From Candidatus Planktophila lacus (lineage in GTDB: Bacteria > Actinomycetota > Actinomycetes > Nanopelagicales > Nanopelagicaceae), in assembly GCF_002287925.1 (NCBI RefSeq), contig NZ_CP016769.1, forward strand, positions 186,001 through 250,000: 64,000 nucleotides of DNA, given 5' to 3'. The first letter of the stretch is position 1. The number at the start of each line of letters is the position of its first letter. Both the position numbers and the translations under genes were made by a program. Below, one piece after another: positions 29,380-36,166 of the stretch. The notes under the pieces are model-generated. The model was not told the DNA's origin, did no database searches, and saw only the letters and a program-made list of their open reading frames with translations.

Positions 29380-29553
29380 ATGTTTACATCTAAGTCATTC
29401 ACCACAGCACGCGTTACACGCGGTGCTGCTAATTCGCCTGCCAATTTCCATGCGACTACTAAGAAGCATACGAATTGGCCCGCAGCATCAAAGCCAGCGT
29501 TTTACGCCGCTTTTTATGCCGTGGATGAGGCCACAGGAGGTTCGATCGGATAA
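29380..29553 (+). CDS. Leader ORF (57 aa) of the whiB7 attenuator
   Basis: A 57-residue reading frame with a strong ribosome binding site (AAGGAG at 29366-29371, 8 nt from the ATG). The peptide is small, rich in Ala, Thr, Lys and Ser, without cysteines or a membrane segment, and I recognise no family. An intrinsic terminator follows 22 nt after its stop, and whiB7 begins beyond that terminator. In mycobacteria and streptomycetes whiB7/wblC is preceded by a short leader ORF and a terminator, and slowed translation raises read-through. The same layout here suggests the peptide is translated for regulation, not for its product (inference). Confidence 0.7.
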   Translation: MFTSKSFTTARVTRGAANSPANFHATTKKHTNWPAASKPAFYAAFYAVDEATGGSIG

Positions 29554-29575
29554 AGCCGATATACGAGCCCAACCC

Positions 29576-29614
29576 AAGGCCTCAACTCCACAAAGGAGTT
29601 GAAGGCCTTTTTTT
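29576..29614 (+). terminator. Intrinsic terminator inside the whiB7 leader
   Basis: Arms 29576-29589 (AAGGCCTCAACTCC) and 29595-29609 pair over 14 bp with one bulged A, loop of 5 nt, followed by seven T (29608-29614). Bases 29578-29584 (GGCCTCA) of the 5' arm can also pair with TGAGGCC at 29526-29532 inside the leader ORF, giving a mutually exclusive antiterminator. Confidence 0.85.
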
Positions 29615-29677
29615 ATTACAAAAAACATAAACCAATCCAGAGAAAGAAAACGAGAGAGAAGAAAGTGGGTGAGAACG

Positions 29678-30016
29678 ATGAGCGTTCTCTACAGCGAACT
29701 ACAGGTACCAGGCTGGGCAGAAACAGGCGAGAAGATCGGTCTCTATGAAGTAACCGGTACGTATGACTCGGCGATCGCCTTTACCTTGCCATGCCATAAC
29801 GCTGATCCCGAGCTCTTCTTCTCGGAAAGCGACGAAGGCATCGCGCAAGCTAAAGCGCTCTGCGGTGGATGCCCCGTGCGCAATAAGTGTTTAGACGGTG
29901 CTCTGTCACGCGAAGAACCATGCGGTGTTTGGGGCGGACAGCTAATCGAAGATGGCGTAATTATCGAACGCAAGCGTCGTGCGGGTCGTCCGCCGCGTAT
30001 TGCAGCGTTCGTTTAA
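29678..30016 (+). CDS. whiB7: WhiB7-type iron-sulfur transcription factor
   Basis: A 112-residue WhiB-family regulator. Cys39, Cys62, Cys65 and Cys71 form the C-x22-C-x2-C-x5-C ligand set of the 4Fe-4S cluster; GVWGG (83-87) is the family turn that contacts sigma region 4. The C-terminus carries RRAGRPPR, an AT-hook that is typical of WhiB7, which binds AT-rich DNA next to -35 elements and activates intrinsic antibiotic-resistance genes. The neighbours uvrD2 (upstream) and an ABC1 kinase (downstream) are as in mycobacteria. ATG at 29678 is preferred; an in-frame GTG at 29669 is possible. Control is probably by attenuation (leader features above). Confidence 0.9.
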   Translation: MSVLYSELQVPGWAETGEKIGLYEVTGTYDSAIAFTLPCHNADPELFFSESDEGIAQAKALCGGCPVRNKCLDGALSREEPCGVWGGQLIEDGVIIERKRRAGRPPRIAAFV

Positions 30017-30043
30017 TTCGTTCTGTCTAGAAGGATCCGTCAA

Positions 30044-30099
30044 TAGATCAACCCCGAGTTTGTGTTTTTATCTAGGAACTCAGACTCGGGGTTGATCTA
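30044..30099. repeat. Long perfect inverted repeat, 16-bp arms
   Basis: TAGATCAACCCCGAGT at 30044-30059 is the exact reverse complement of 30084-30099, with a 24-nt spacer whose ends can extend the stem by about three pairs including one G-T. There is no T-run on either side, so it is not a standard intrinsic terminator, although it lies 28 nt after the whiB7 stop and may still end transcription. Confidence 0.8.
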
Positions 30100-30161
30100 A
30101 CTCATTACAAACTTTAGGTATTTCCCTAGGTAATTCGACGTAGTTAGAAGATAATTTCCTC

Positions 30162-31499
30162 ATGAAGAAAAGTGCAGTAGTGGTTCTTGCTCTAACTCTT
30201 CTTGGCCAACAAAGTGCCACATTGATATCTCCGGCACAAGCCGCAGATGTTCTCAACCGAATATCGATAGATCCATCCATCCCGCAGAAATCACCATTGA
30301 TTAGATGTATCTCGCCAAAGCAACTTGATTGTGTAGAAAAAGTGGTAGTTGAACACAGCGACGCGTCTGTAGAAGAGGCAGTATTTGTAGACACAAGGCT
30401 GGTTGATTTGCCTTCCGAAAGTGGGCAGAAAGTTCAATACGGTGACATTCTGTTTGATTTTCGTAGCGGTAAGAAAAATGGACCGATAAAGAGACTTCGG
30501 CTTTCTACCCACGTCATTAGCCCCACCGGATTCTTTAACGGAAAGAAAGCTGGTGCATATTGGATTATGTTGCAAAGAGAATTGCTTTCAACTGAACCAG
30601 CGCAGCAAAGCAAAAACGGAATCTGTTCCGTGAGCACTCCATTGCAATGTGCGAATTACCCAGCGCTAGATACCGAAGATGTATTCCATGTTTATTTGCG
30701 AACGAGCTGGCTGGCCCCTGTTTCAGCCTCAGGATCTGGCAAAAACTTCAACATCGACTACCGAAAAATTAATGGTGGATTTCAGTGGAAGTTAAGTGGC
30801 AGTGAATACCTTCAACCCATGTTTAGTGATACTTCAAAGTTGACTGAGTCTGTAAAGCCAGGTAATGAAAATATGATCCCGGATCGGCTTAACCCAACTT
30901 TGTACTTTGCGCTTGACCACGGTGGGAAAGACTTAAGTGACTCCTATTGGGATCCAAGATGTATGGATAAAGGGTTTACTAGAACGATGTGGAATGCACC
31001 TCTAGCGGGGCAGTTATTTTGGGATAGTGGAACTCAGAGTTTGAATTTCAATATGTATGCACCGCACACTGATCCATTTGGTAAAGAGTATCTTGGGGTA
31101 TTCCGCACTAAGTTTCAAAAGGCCTGGCTTGATTGCAGATTCCCTGACAATAATTTGTCGACGGCTACAAAACTTGAAGTTCAGGTTCTTGATATAAATG
31201 GCGTACCGCAAGTGGCAACCTCAGCTGTGTCTATGAATAACGGCGTTATTGACATTTCGGTGACCGGTTTTCACTTCTCCTCCCCAAAAATTGTTGCCAA
31301 GCGTGCCTTAGATTCAGGCTCGACTGCGAAATTAACCTCGAACTTTGGTGATGACTGGTCGGAGAATCAATTACAACCGGTTAATGCGGTAGCACCAAAC
31401 GTTCCAAAGAAAACAACTGTTACCTGTATAAAGGGCAAAAAGATCAAGAAGGTGACAGCAGTAAAGCCTCTTTGCCCAATAGGCTACAAGAAACGATGA
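30162..31499 (+). CDS. Secreted protein of unknown function with C-terminal tag
   Basis: A 445-residue protein with a signal peptide (MKK start, hydrophobic core, AQAA near residue 28). No catalytic domain is recognised. It shares features with the protein at 11718: a C-x6-DC pair near the N-terminus, and near the C-terminus a Cys-led segment then V-x-D-x-G, an ISV/ISVTGFHFS block and PKI. It ends with the same tag (C-I-K-G-K ... L-C-P-I-G-Y-K-K). GATAAT lies 6 nt before the ATG and there is no ribosome binding site, so it is probably leaderless. A single-gene unit between whiB7 and a VOC gene. Confidence 0.8.
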   Translation: MKKSAVVVLALTLLGQQSATLISPAQAADVLNRISIDPSIPQKSPLIRCISPKQLDCVEKVVVEHSDASVEEAVFVDTRLVDLPSESGQKVQYGDILFDFRSGKKNGPIKRLRLSTHVISPTGFFNGKKAGAYWIMLQRELLSTEPAQQSKNGICSVSTPLQCANYPALDTEDVFHVYLRTSWLAPVSASGSGKNFNIDYRKINGGFQWKLSGSEYLQPMFSDTSKLTESVKPGNENMIPDRLNPTLYFALDHGGKDLSDSYWDPRCMDKGFTRTMWNAPLAGQLFWDSGTQSLNFNMYAPHTDPFGKEYLGVFRTKFQKAWLDCRFPDNNLSTATKLEVQVLDINGVPQVATSAVSMNNGVIDISVTGFHFSSPKIVAKRALDSGSTAKLTSNFGDDWSENQLQPVNAVAPNVPKKTTVTCIKGKKIKKVTAVKPLCPIGYKKR

Positions 31500-31520
31500 T
31501 TCAGTAAGTATTATTGATTC

Positions 31521-31916
31521 ATGACGATTGCACATCTTGCATACACCGCACTTGATTGCGATAACCCCGTTGAGTTAGCGCACTTTTACTCGAAGATCAC
31601 GGGATATAAAGTGCAGCCCTTCGATGAAGGAGAAACTGCAGAAACGTGCGAATGGCTAGAGCTGATTGATGAAGCAGACTTTACGGCGATGGCTTTTCAG
31701 AAGATTGAAAAATACCAAAGACCAACTTGGCCAACAGGCGGTCTGCCACAGCAGGCACATATGGATTTCCACGCAAAAGATTTAGATATTGCAGAAAAAG
31801 CTCTTCTAGAAATAGGGGCGGTCAAAGCGGAGTTTCAACCAAAACCACATCGCTTCCGTATTTATCTAGATCCGGCAGGACATCCATTTTGTATGGTGCA
31901 GAACGCACACGATTAA
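31521..31916 (+). CDS. VOC superfamily (glyoxalase-like) protein
   Basis: A 131-residue single-domain protein with two beta-alpha-beta-beta-beta modules: AHLAYTALDCDNPVELAHFY at the start and AHMDFHAKDLDIAEKALLEIGA in the middle, ending YLDPAGHPFCMVQ. Potential metal ligands are His5, His80 and the glutamate/His residues of the last strand. The family covers glyoxalases, dioxygenases and resistance proteins; this small type is usually of unknown activity. TATTAT lies 6 nt before the ATG, without a ribosome binding site. Confidence 0.85.
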   Translation: MTIAHLAYTALDCDNPVELAHFYSKITGYKVQPFDEGETAETCEWLELIDEADFTAMAFQKIEKYQRPTWPTGGLPQQAHMDFHAKDLDIAEKALLEIGAVKAEFQPKPHRFRIYLDPAGHPFCMVQNAHD

Positions 31917-31944
31917 TTTTTGAGATCAGGAGTACTCTTTACTT

Positions 31945-32343
31945 ATGGCAACTACAGCGAAGAAGACAGCAGCTAAGAAAAAATCAGCGACCAAGACTGT
32001 GGCGAAGAAGAGCGCGGTTAAGGAAGAAGTTGCGCACCAAGGCGTTGATTGGCGTTCTCTGTATCTATACGCGGTTAGCCTGATAACTCTTCTTGTCTGC
32101 CTCTTCACTGTAATTAGCCTTATCAATCGCGGGCTTGATCTGATCGTTCCTGATGCTGGTTATGTGGATCCATATGCTGCGCAGAACGATCCTAAAATTG
32201 ATCCAGAAGTTATCAAACAAGCCAATATCGATCAGAATCGTCGCAACGCAATTAGGGGAATAACTAGTTCGCTAGTAACGCTTCTAGTAACAGTGCCGGT
32301 TTATCTGTACCACTGGAAGATGGTTCGCAAGATAGCTCGCTAA
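31945..32343 (+). CDS. Membrane protein with Lys/Ala-rich histone-like N-tail
   Basis: A 132-residue protein. Residues 2-26 are almost only Ala, Lys, Thr and Ser (repeats of AKK and TKK type, as in histone H1 or HupB tails). A helix at about 39-62 spans the membrane, a polar loop with DPYAAQNDPKIDPEV follows, and a second helix (about 108-122) is followed by a basic end. The tail would be cytoplasmic by the positive-inside rule. I do not know a characterised homologue. TACTCT lies 6 nt before the ATG, suggesting a leaderless mRNA. Confidence 0.75.
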   Translation: MATTAKKTAAKKKSATKTVAKKSAVKEEVAHQGVDWRSLYLYAVSLITLLVCLFTVISLINRGLDLIVPDAGYVDPYAAQNDPKIDPEVIKQANIDQNRRNAIRGITSSLVTLLVTVPVYLYHWKMVRKIAR

Positions 32344-32350
32344 TCAGTAA

Positions 32351-33691
32351 TTAAGCGTTTGCCGGTGCGATCTCGGGGAACCAAGAGAGCGCTTCATCAC
32401 GGAAATTTCCTTCAGCTTCTAACTGGCAAAAGATCCCAGTTGTTCCCAAAGTAACGCGGTGAATCAACACGTATTCAGCAGGCAAATTAAGTTGGAAACC
32501 GATCTTCGCAGTTGGATTGCGAGGATCGCCAACGCGGGCGCTCTGATCACGCAACCATTCGCGTGAATATTTAAAGGTCTCGGTGCGCAGTGGTTCGACA
32601 AGTGGAACCAAGAAATCTAGAACTAGGTTCGGATCTACATCAACCTCAGGCAAGATAAATCCATCTTTCTTAAATCCATCGTATAAAGCCTGGGCATCAT
32701 CATCGAGTGCATGCTTCAAGAGATTCTTAAATGGTTCTGGGAAACCATTTGGCAGACGGTTGCAAGCGCCAAAATCGAGAACACCAATGCGGCCATCTGC
32801 GAGCAAGCGGAAATTTCCAGGATGTGGATCTGCATGCAGCAAACCTGCGCGCTCAGGTGCGGTGAAGTGGAAACGCGCCAAACGCATTCCGGCGTTATTG
32901 CGCTGCTCTTGTGTTCCTTCAGTGATGATCTTGGAAAGCGGAGTTCCTTCTAACCATTCTGAAACTAAAACCTTGTCCGATGACATAACAACTTTTGGAA
33001 TCGCAACGTCAGGATCATTTTCATACGCGCGCCAGCAAGCTTCTTGCGCCTCTGCTTCATATTTGTAATCAACTTCTTCAATGATGCGCGCGCGAAGTTC
33101 TTCAAGAAGTGGCTTCATATCAAGGCCCGGTAGAACTAGTTGGAAGATCTTGGCAAAGCGTTGAATCTGATTTAAGTCAGAGATCAGCGCTTCTGCCGCG
33201 CCCGGATATTGAATCTTTACTGCAACTGGGCGTCCATCTTTCCAAACACCTTTATGTACTTGCCCGATAGATGCCGAAGCAGTTGCTTTATCTTCAAATG
33301 ATGTGAAGTTATCGCGCCAATCTTCACCGAGCTCTTTCGCCAATACCTTATGAACAACGCGGGTTGGAAGCGGAGGAGCAGACTCTTGCAACTTAGTAAG
33401 AGTTTCGCGATAAGGCTTTGCAATGTTTTCCGGAAGCGCTGCTTCAAAAACGGAAAGTGCTTGGCCGAACTTCATCGCGCCACCCTTGAGTTCGCCAAGA
33501 ACTTTAAAGAGTTGCTCTGCAGTCTTCTCTTGAATATCTGTGATGACTACAGAAGATGATTGGCCAACGAGTTGTTTACCAAGACCTAAAACACCGCGAC
33601 CTGCCAAACCGACGGGGATCGAAACCATCTTTGCCGAACGAGCGGCGGTGGATTTCGGAATCTCCGTTTCGATCTGATCTTTCTTGGCCAT
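32351..33691 (-). CDS. ABC1/AarF/UbiB-family atypical kinase
   Basis: A 446-residue protein of the ABC1 family, related to UbiB and COQ8, which use ATP to support quinone or lipid metabolism. Visible are the KxGQ motif (MKFGQALS), the Ala-rich ATP loop (TASASIGQVHKGVW), VAVKIQYPG with the ATP-binding Lys, ExD-like EEVDYKYEAEAQ, HADPHPGNF (catalytic loop) and LDFGA (metal-binding). No membrane helix is evident. In mycobacteria a homologue follows whiB7 (Rv3197), but here the gene is on the opposite strand and separated by three inserted genes. Confidence 0.92.
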   Translation of the reverse strand: MAKKDQIETEIPKSTAARSAKMVSIPVGLAGRGVLGLGKQLVGQSSSVVITDIQEKTAEQLFKVLGELKGGAMKFGQALSVFEAALPENIAKPYRETLTKLQESAPPLPTRVVHKVLAKELGEDWRDNFTSFEDKATASASIGQVHKGVWKDGRPVAVKIQYPGAAEALISDLNQIQRFAKIFQLVLPGLDMKPLLEELRARIIEEVDYKYEAEAQEACWRAYENDPDVAIPKVVMSSDKVLVSEWLEGTPLSKIITEGTQEQRNNAGMRLARFHFTAPERAGLLHADPHPGNFRLLADGRIGVLDFGACNRLPNGFPEPFKNLLKHALDDDAQALYDGFKKDGFILPEVDVDPNLVLDFLVPLVEPLRTETFKYSREWLRDQSARVGDPRNPTAKIGFQLNLPAEYVLIHRVTLGTTGIFCQLEAEGNFRDEALSWFPEIAPANA

Positions 33692-33759
33692 GCCCGTATT
33701 GTTCAGAAAAAGCGGTTATCGCGCTATTCGAAAATGTTAGAAATCAGTTGGAAAGGGCC

Positions 33760-34881
33760 CTACCAGCTACAGCCACACATGGGATGGCGGGTAATTGTGA
33801 TGTGTTCTGTATTACAGAGATCGGTTAGGTCGATCGCAATCGCATCGCGCGTTAAAACGGCGCTACCGGTGTCGATTATTGAGAGCAGTTGCGCAGCGAT
33901 AATCGCAGATAGGTAATGCGCGCCAACTACCGGAATTTCATCACGTGTTTTCGGATATTCGATAACTTCGCAATTTCCTTGATCGTTAATAGTTAGCTCT
34001 AAACAGCGGGTACAAGGCGTTAAACCTGGTTTAACTAAATGCGAAATAGTTAAACGGGCGCCACTTATCTCGCTTACTAAAACATGCTCTTGCCCAGCTG
34101 CCATCCAGAGCGCATGAATTGCTGGATCAATTTCTCCAAAGTGCACCTTGATAACGTTTTCGGCGAAGTTATTGGGTATCTCTTCTGCGCTCTCATTAGC
34201 GGCTGGAAAGAGCGAAAGACTTTTAGCAATGGCAGTGCTGCTCTTAGTGAAAATCTGTCCGTTATCTGTAGCTGATAGATATCCACCAGTTACATCAAGA
34301 TCGCCAATTGTTTCAGCGCCTCGGCGAAAATTTGGAGCAAATTGCGTATCGGTGACACCACTTGCAATTAATTGTGCATATAGATGTTGAACGGCGCGAG
34401 AGTTTCCTGAGATTTCGATGTGCGCACTTTGTCGTGCGCTAACTTTATTTACACCGGAGTCGGTAACGCCTGGCAACCAACGAGTCAGCGTTAACTCAGC
34501 GCCGATGCGATTACTCATTTGAGAGAAGGCGGCATCTTTACTCCGATCACCAAACTTCTCTGCCCGCTCTGTAATCTGCGAGATAAATCTTTGCGAGATC
34601 TGAATCGCACTGTTTTCGGTCTGCAAGAGTTCGTGCGCAGCGAGCTCTGCTAGCAACTCTTCAAAGCTTTCATGCGAGATCGATAAGTTGGCGCAGATTT
34701 CGTTGCGGCTGGCGCCGGCCTTAAGCGCCGAGTAAAGCGCGGGGGCATCGCTGGAATAAATCGCAACCTGCGAGCGCGAGTTTCCGATGAGAAAGCCGTT
34801 GGCCACATGGCTCTGGCGGTATAACGCAGCGCCGTCTTTAAGTTTTGGGTTCTGATTAGTTAGGTTCTTGGTAATTGTCAT
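33760..34881 (-). CDS. E1-like / TOMM-partner-type protein (Rv3196-like position)
   Basis: A 373-residue protein. Residues about 15-95 look like a winged-helix domain of the kind that binds leader peptides. The middle has a Rossmann-like strand IEISGNSRAVQHLYAQLIASGV where E1 enzymes have a G-x-G-x-x-G motif, here degenerate. The C-terminal part has a CTRC pair in KPGLTPCTRCLEL and ends RHPMCGCSW, together a probable zinc site as in ThiF-like cyclodehydratase partners. No YcaO gene or precursor peptide lies nearby, so a modification role is not shown. It is 68 nt upstream of the ABC1 gene on the same strand; a homologous gene next to ABC1 is conserved in Actinobacteria. Confidence 0.65.
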   Translation of the reverse strand: MTITKNLTNQNPKLKDGAALYRQSHVANGFLIGNSRSQVAIYSSDAPALYSALKAGASRNEICANLSISHESFEELLAELAAHELLQTENSAIQISQRFISQITERAEKFGDRSKDAAFSQMSNRIGAELTLTRWLPGVTDSGVNKVSARQSAHIEISGNSRAVQHLYAQLIASGVTDTQFAPNFRRGAETIGDLDVTGGYLSATDNGQIFTKSSTAIAKSLSLFPAANESAEEIPNNFAENVIKVHFGEIDPAIHALWMAAGQEHVLVSEISGARLTISHLVKPGLTPCTRCLELTINDQGNCEVIEYPKTRDEIPVVGAHYLSAIIAAQLLSIIDTGSAVLTRDAIAIDLTDLCNTEHITITRHPMCGCSW

Positions 34882-34966
34882 CTGCGAAGGATTGGCGCTC
34901 GGGCCAAGCAGGCGCGGTGAGGCTGTGTGTCAGGGCCAGATACGCGCGCCAATCTTTACGCAGGGG

Positions 34967-35020
34967 ATAAAAATAAATTCACCCCGTGCTCGCCAACGTG
35001 CGGCGAACAACGGGGTGAAT
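34967..35020 (-). terminator. Intrinsic terminator after the DUF5679 gene
   Basis: ATTCACCCCGT (34977-34987) pairs with ACGGGGTGAAT (35010-35020), and the inner GCTCGCC/GGCGAAC bases extend the stem with one mismatch and a bulge. On the minus strand the hairpin is followed by TTATTTTTAT, on the plus strand by a T-rich stretch from 35022, so it may work in both directions. Confidence 0.85.
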
Positions 35021-35041
35021 CTTTAATTTTTTGGGTTTGTG

Positions 35042-35206
35042 TTACTGAGCCTTGCCAAGAATTCTGTTGACCTTGGTGCCACAGACTGGGCAGATGCCCT
35101 GTGCCATGCGACGACCAGAGTCTGAGATCTTCACAGTGCCTTCGAAGTCACGCTTCTCTTTGCACTTAACGCAGTAAGCGTCACCCTTGTATGTCTCTGC
35201 TGTCAT
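35042..35206 (-). CDS. DUF5679 zinc-ribbon protein, 54 aa
   Basis: A 54-residue protein with two CxxC knuckles (YCVKCKEKR and GICPVCGTKV) separated by 26 residues, a zinc ribbon of the DUF5679 type. Function unknown; a similar ribbon occurs in nucleic-acid-binding proteins. The ATG at 35206 has an exact GGAGG 7 nt upstream, which decides the start against the longer frame from 35281. It is followed by a strong terminator and so is a single-gene unit or the last gene of one with the metallopeptidase upstream. Confidence 0.88.
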   Translation of the reverse strand: MTAETYKGDAYCVKCKEKRDFEGTVKISDSGRRMAQGICPVCGTKVNRILGKAQ

Positions 35207-35291
35207 GATTTGCCTCCAATCGCCGCCTGAGCTCTGAGCGCCCACGCGTGCAAGCATGACGATACCCCTGTCCACGCTCAAATACGCTTAA

Positions 35292-35885
35292 CTAACCCCT
35301 AGTTGTGCGGAGTTTTTTTAGCTCAACAGGCTCAGCCAGGGCGCGTTCTGCCGCCTCATACCCATCTAGATAGGCGCTGGCCAGCTCTGAGTCCTCAAAT
35401 CGGGCCAAGACCTCGGTAAAGGCTGGGCCATGATCAAAGTGCTCCAGATGGATCGCCTCATGGAAGAGGACATAGTCGAGAGCGTAATCCGGGGCGAGCT
35501 TTAGTCGATCTGAGATCCGAATCGTGCGGTCAACGCTGGTGCAAGAGCCCCAGCGCTCGCGCATAGGCCGCCAGTTGATCGATGCAGGACGTGCCGTGAT
35601 CTCTGGGGCTAGGGATGCCATTAGTTCGTGGGTGCGCTCTATAAGGCGTTCTTCGCTCGGAGTTCGTTCTGATTCTTGGCTTCGAATCTTGGCGATCATC
35701 TCGGGCACGATCGCGTGTTCATCTGCCTTACTCATCCGCGCAGGGATTGAGACGATGATGCGACCGCCTTGGCGATATGCCGAGATATTTCGTTTGCGAC
35801 GGGCGGAACGAATAACGAGAATCTCACCCTCTGAAATTCCCGGAAGGGTTAGATCATCTTCGCCAGCAATGTCATCAAAGGCCAT
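35292..35885 (-). CDS. YgjP/DUF45-type metallopeptidase
   Basis: A 197-residue protein with the zinc-protease signature HEAIHLEHFDHGPAF (two His and Glu, third His downstream), preceded by WRPMRERWGSCTS, the typical DUF45 (M48-like) strand. The N-terminus carries VIRSARRKRNISAYR. There is no signal peptide or membrane helix, so it is cytoplasmic. GGAG lies 7 nt before the ATG. It lies between the DUF5679 and DUF2342 genes, as in other Actinobacteria. Substrate unknown. Confidence 0.9.
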   Translation of the reverse strand: MAFDDIAGEDDLTLPGISEGEILVIRSARRKRNISAYRQGGRIIVSIPARMSKADEHAIVPEMIAKIRSQESERTPSEERLIERTHELMASLAPEITARPASINWRPMRERWGSCTSVDRTIRISDRLKLAPDYALDYVLFHEAIHLEHFDHGPAFTEVLARFEDSELASAYLDGYEAAERALAEPVELKKLRTTRG

Positions 35886-36029
35886 TTTGAAACTCCATAT
35901 GGAAAAAGTACTCCTTCGATTCGAATTTAACTTATCTATCCGCGAAATCTAAAGTACGTGTTGAGAGATTTGCGATGAGTTAAACGCTCATTACAAGGTA
36001 ATTAATGGGTGTGTCAAATCTCTATTTAT

Positions 36030-36058
36030 TTGATTCTCGGCACTTTTGGTCATAAGTT
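36030..36058 (+). promoter_or_regulatory. Predicted sigma-70 promoter of the small RNA
   Basis: TTGATT at 36030-36035, a 17-nt spacer and TAAGTT at 36053-36058. Transcription would start near 36065, the first base before the P1 stem of the RNA. No coding sequence follows on this strand. Confidence 0.5.
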
Positions 36059-36064
36059 GCGCTT

Positions 36065-36150
36065 ACGAAGTCCTCGGATAACCGTTCTATATCTGCAAGG
36101 GGAAGGCAGATATATGAATGTGCGCCCGGGGACTTCGCTTTTCTTTTCTT
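36065..36150 (+). ncRNA. Candidate small RNA, nested two-stem structure
   Basis: Bases 36066-36077 pair with 36126-36137 (12 bp, one G-U), closing an internal loop, and inside it 36088-36096 pairs exactly with 36106-36114 (TATATCTGC / GCAGATATA) around the loop AAGGGGAAG. A pyrimidine tract (GCTTTTCTTTTCTT) follows the outer stem. The element lies in the 281-bp gap between the DUF2342 and DUF45 genes, antisense to their direction, and has its own predicted promoter. It does not show the conserved apical domain of SRP RNA or the two C-rich loops of 6C RNA. I know no named family that fits. Confidence 0.55.
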
Positions 36151-36166
36151 AACTAATTCTGAAGTA

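Noticed and set aside
29373-29393. ATG at 29373 as start of the leader ORF
   Set aside because: It is out of frame with the 57-codon ORF and stops after six codons, and AAGGAG is only one base away.
36065-36150. Candidate small RNA as SRP RNA or 6C RNA
   Set aside because: The SRP apical domain (GGAA loop with the CAGG/AGCAG internal loop) is missing, and there are no two C-rich hairpin loops in the transcribed orientation.
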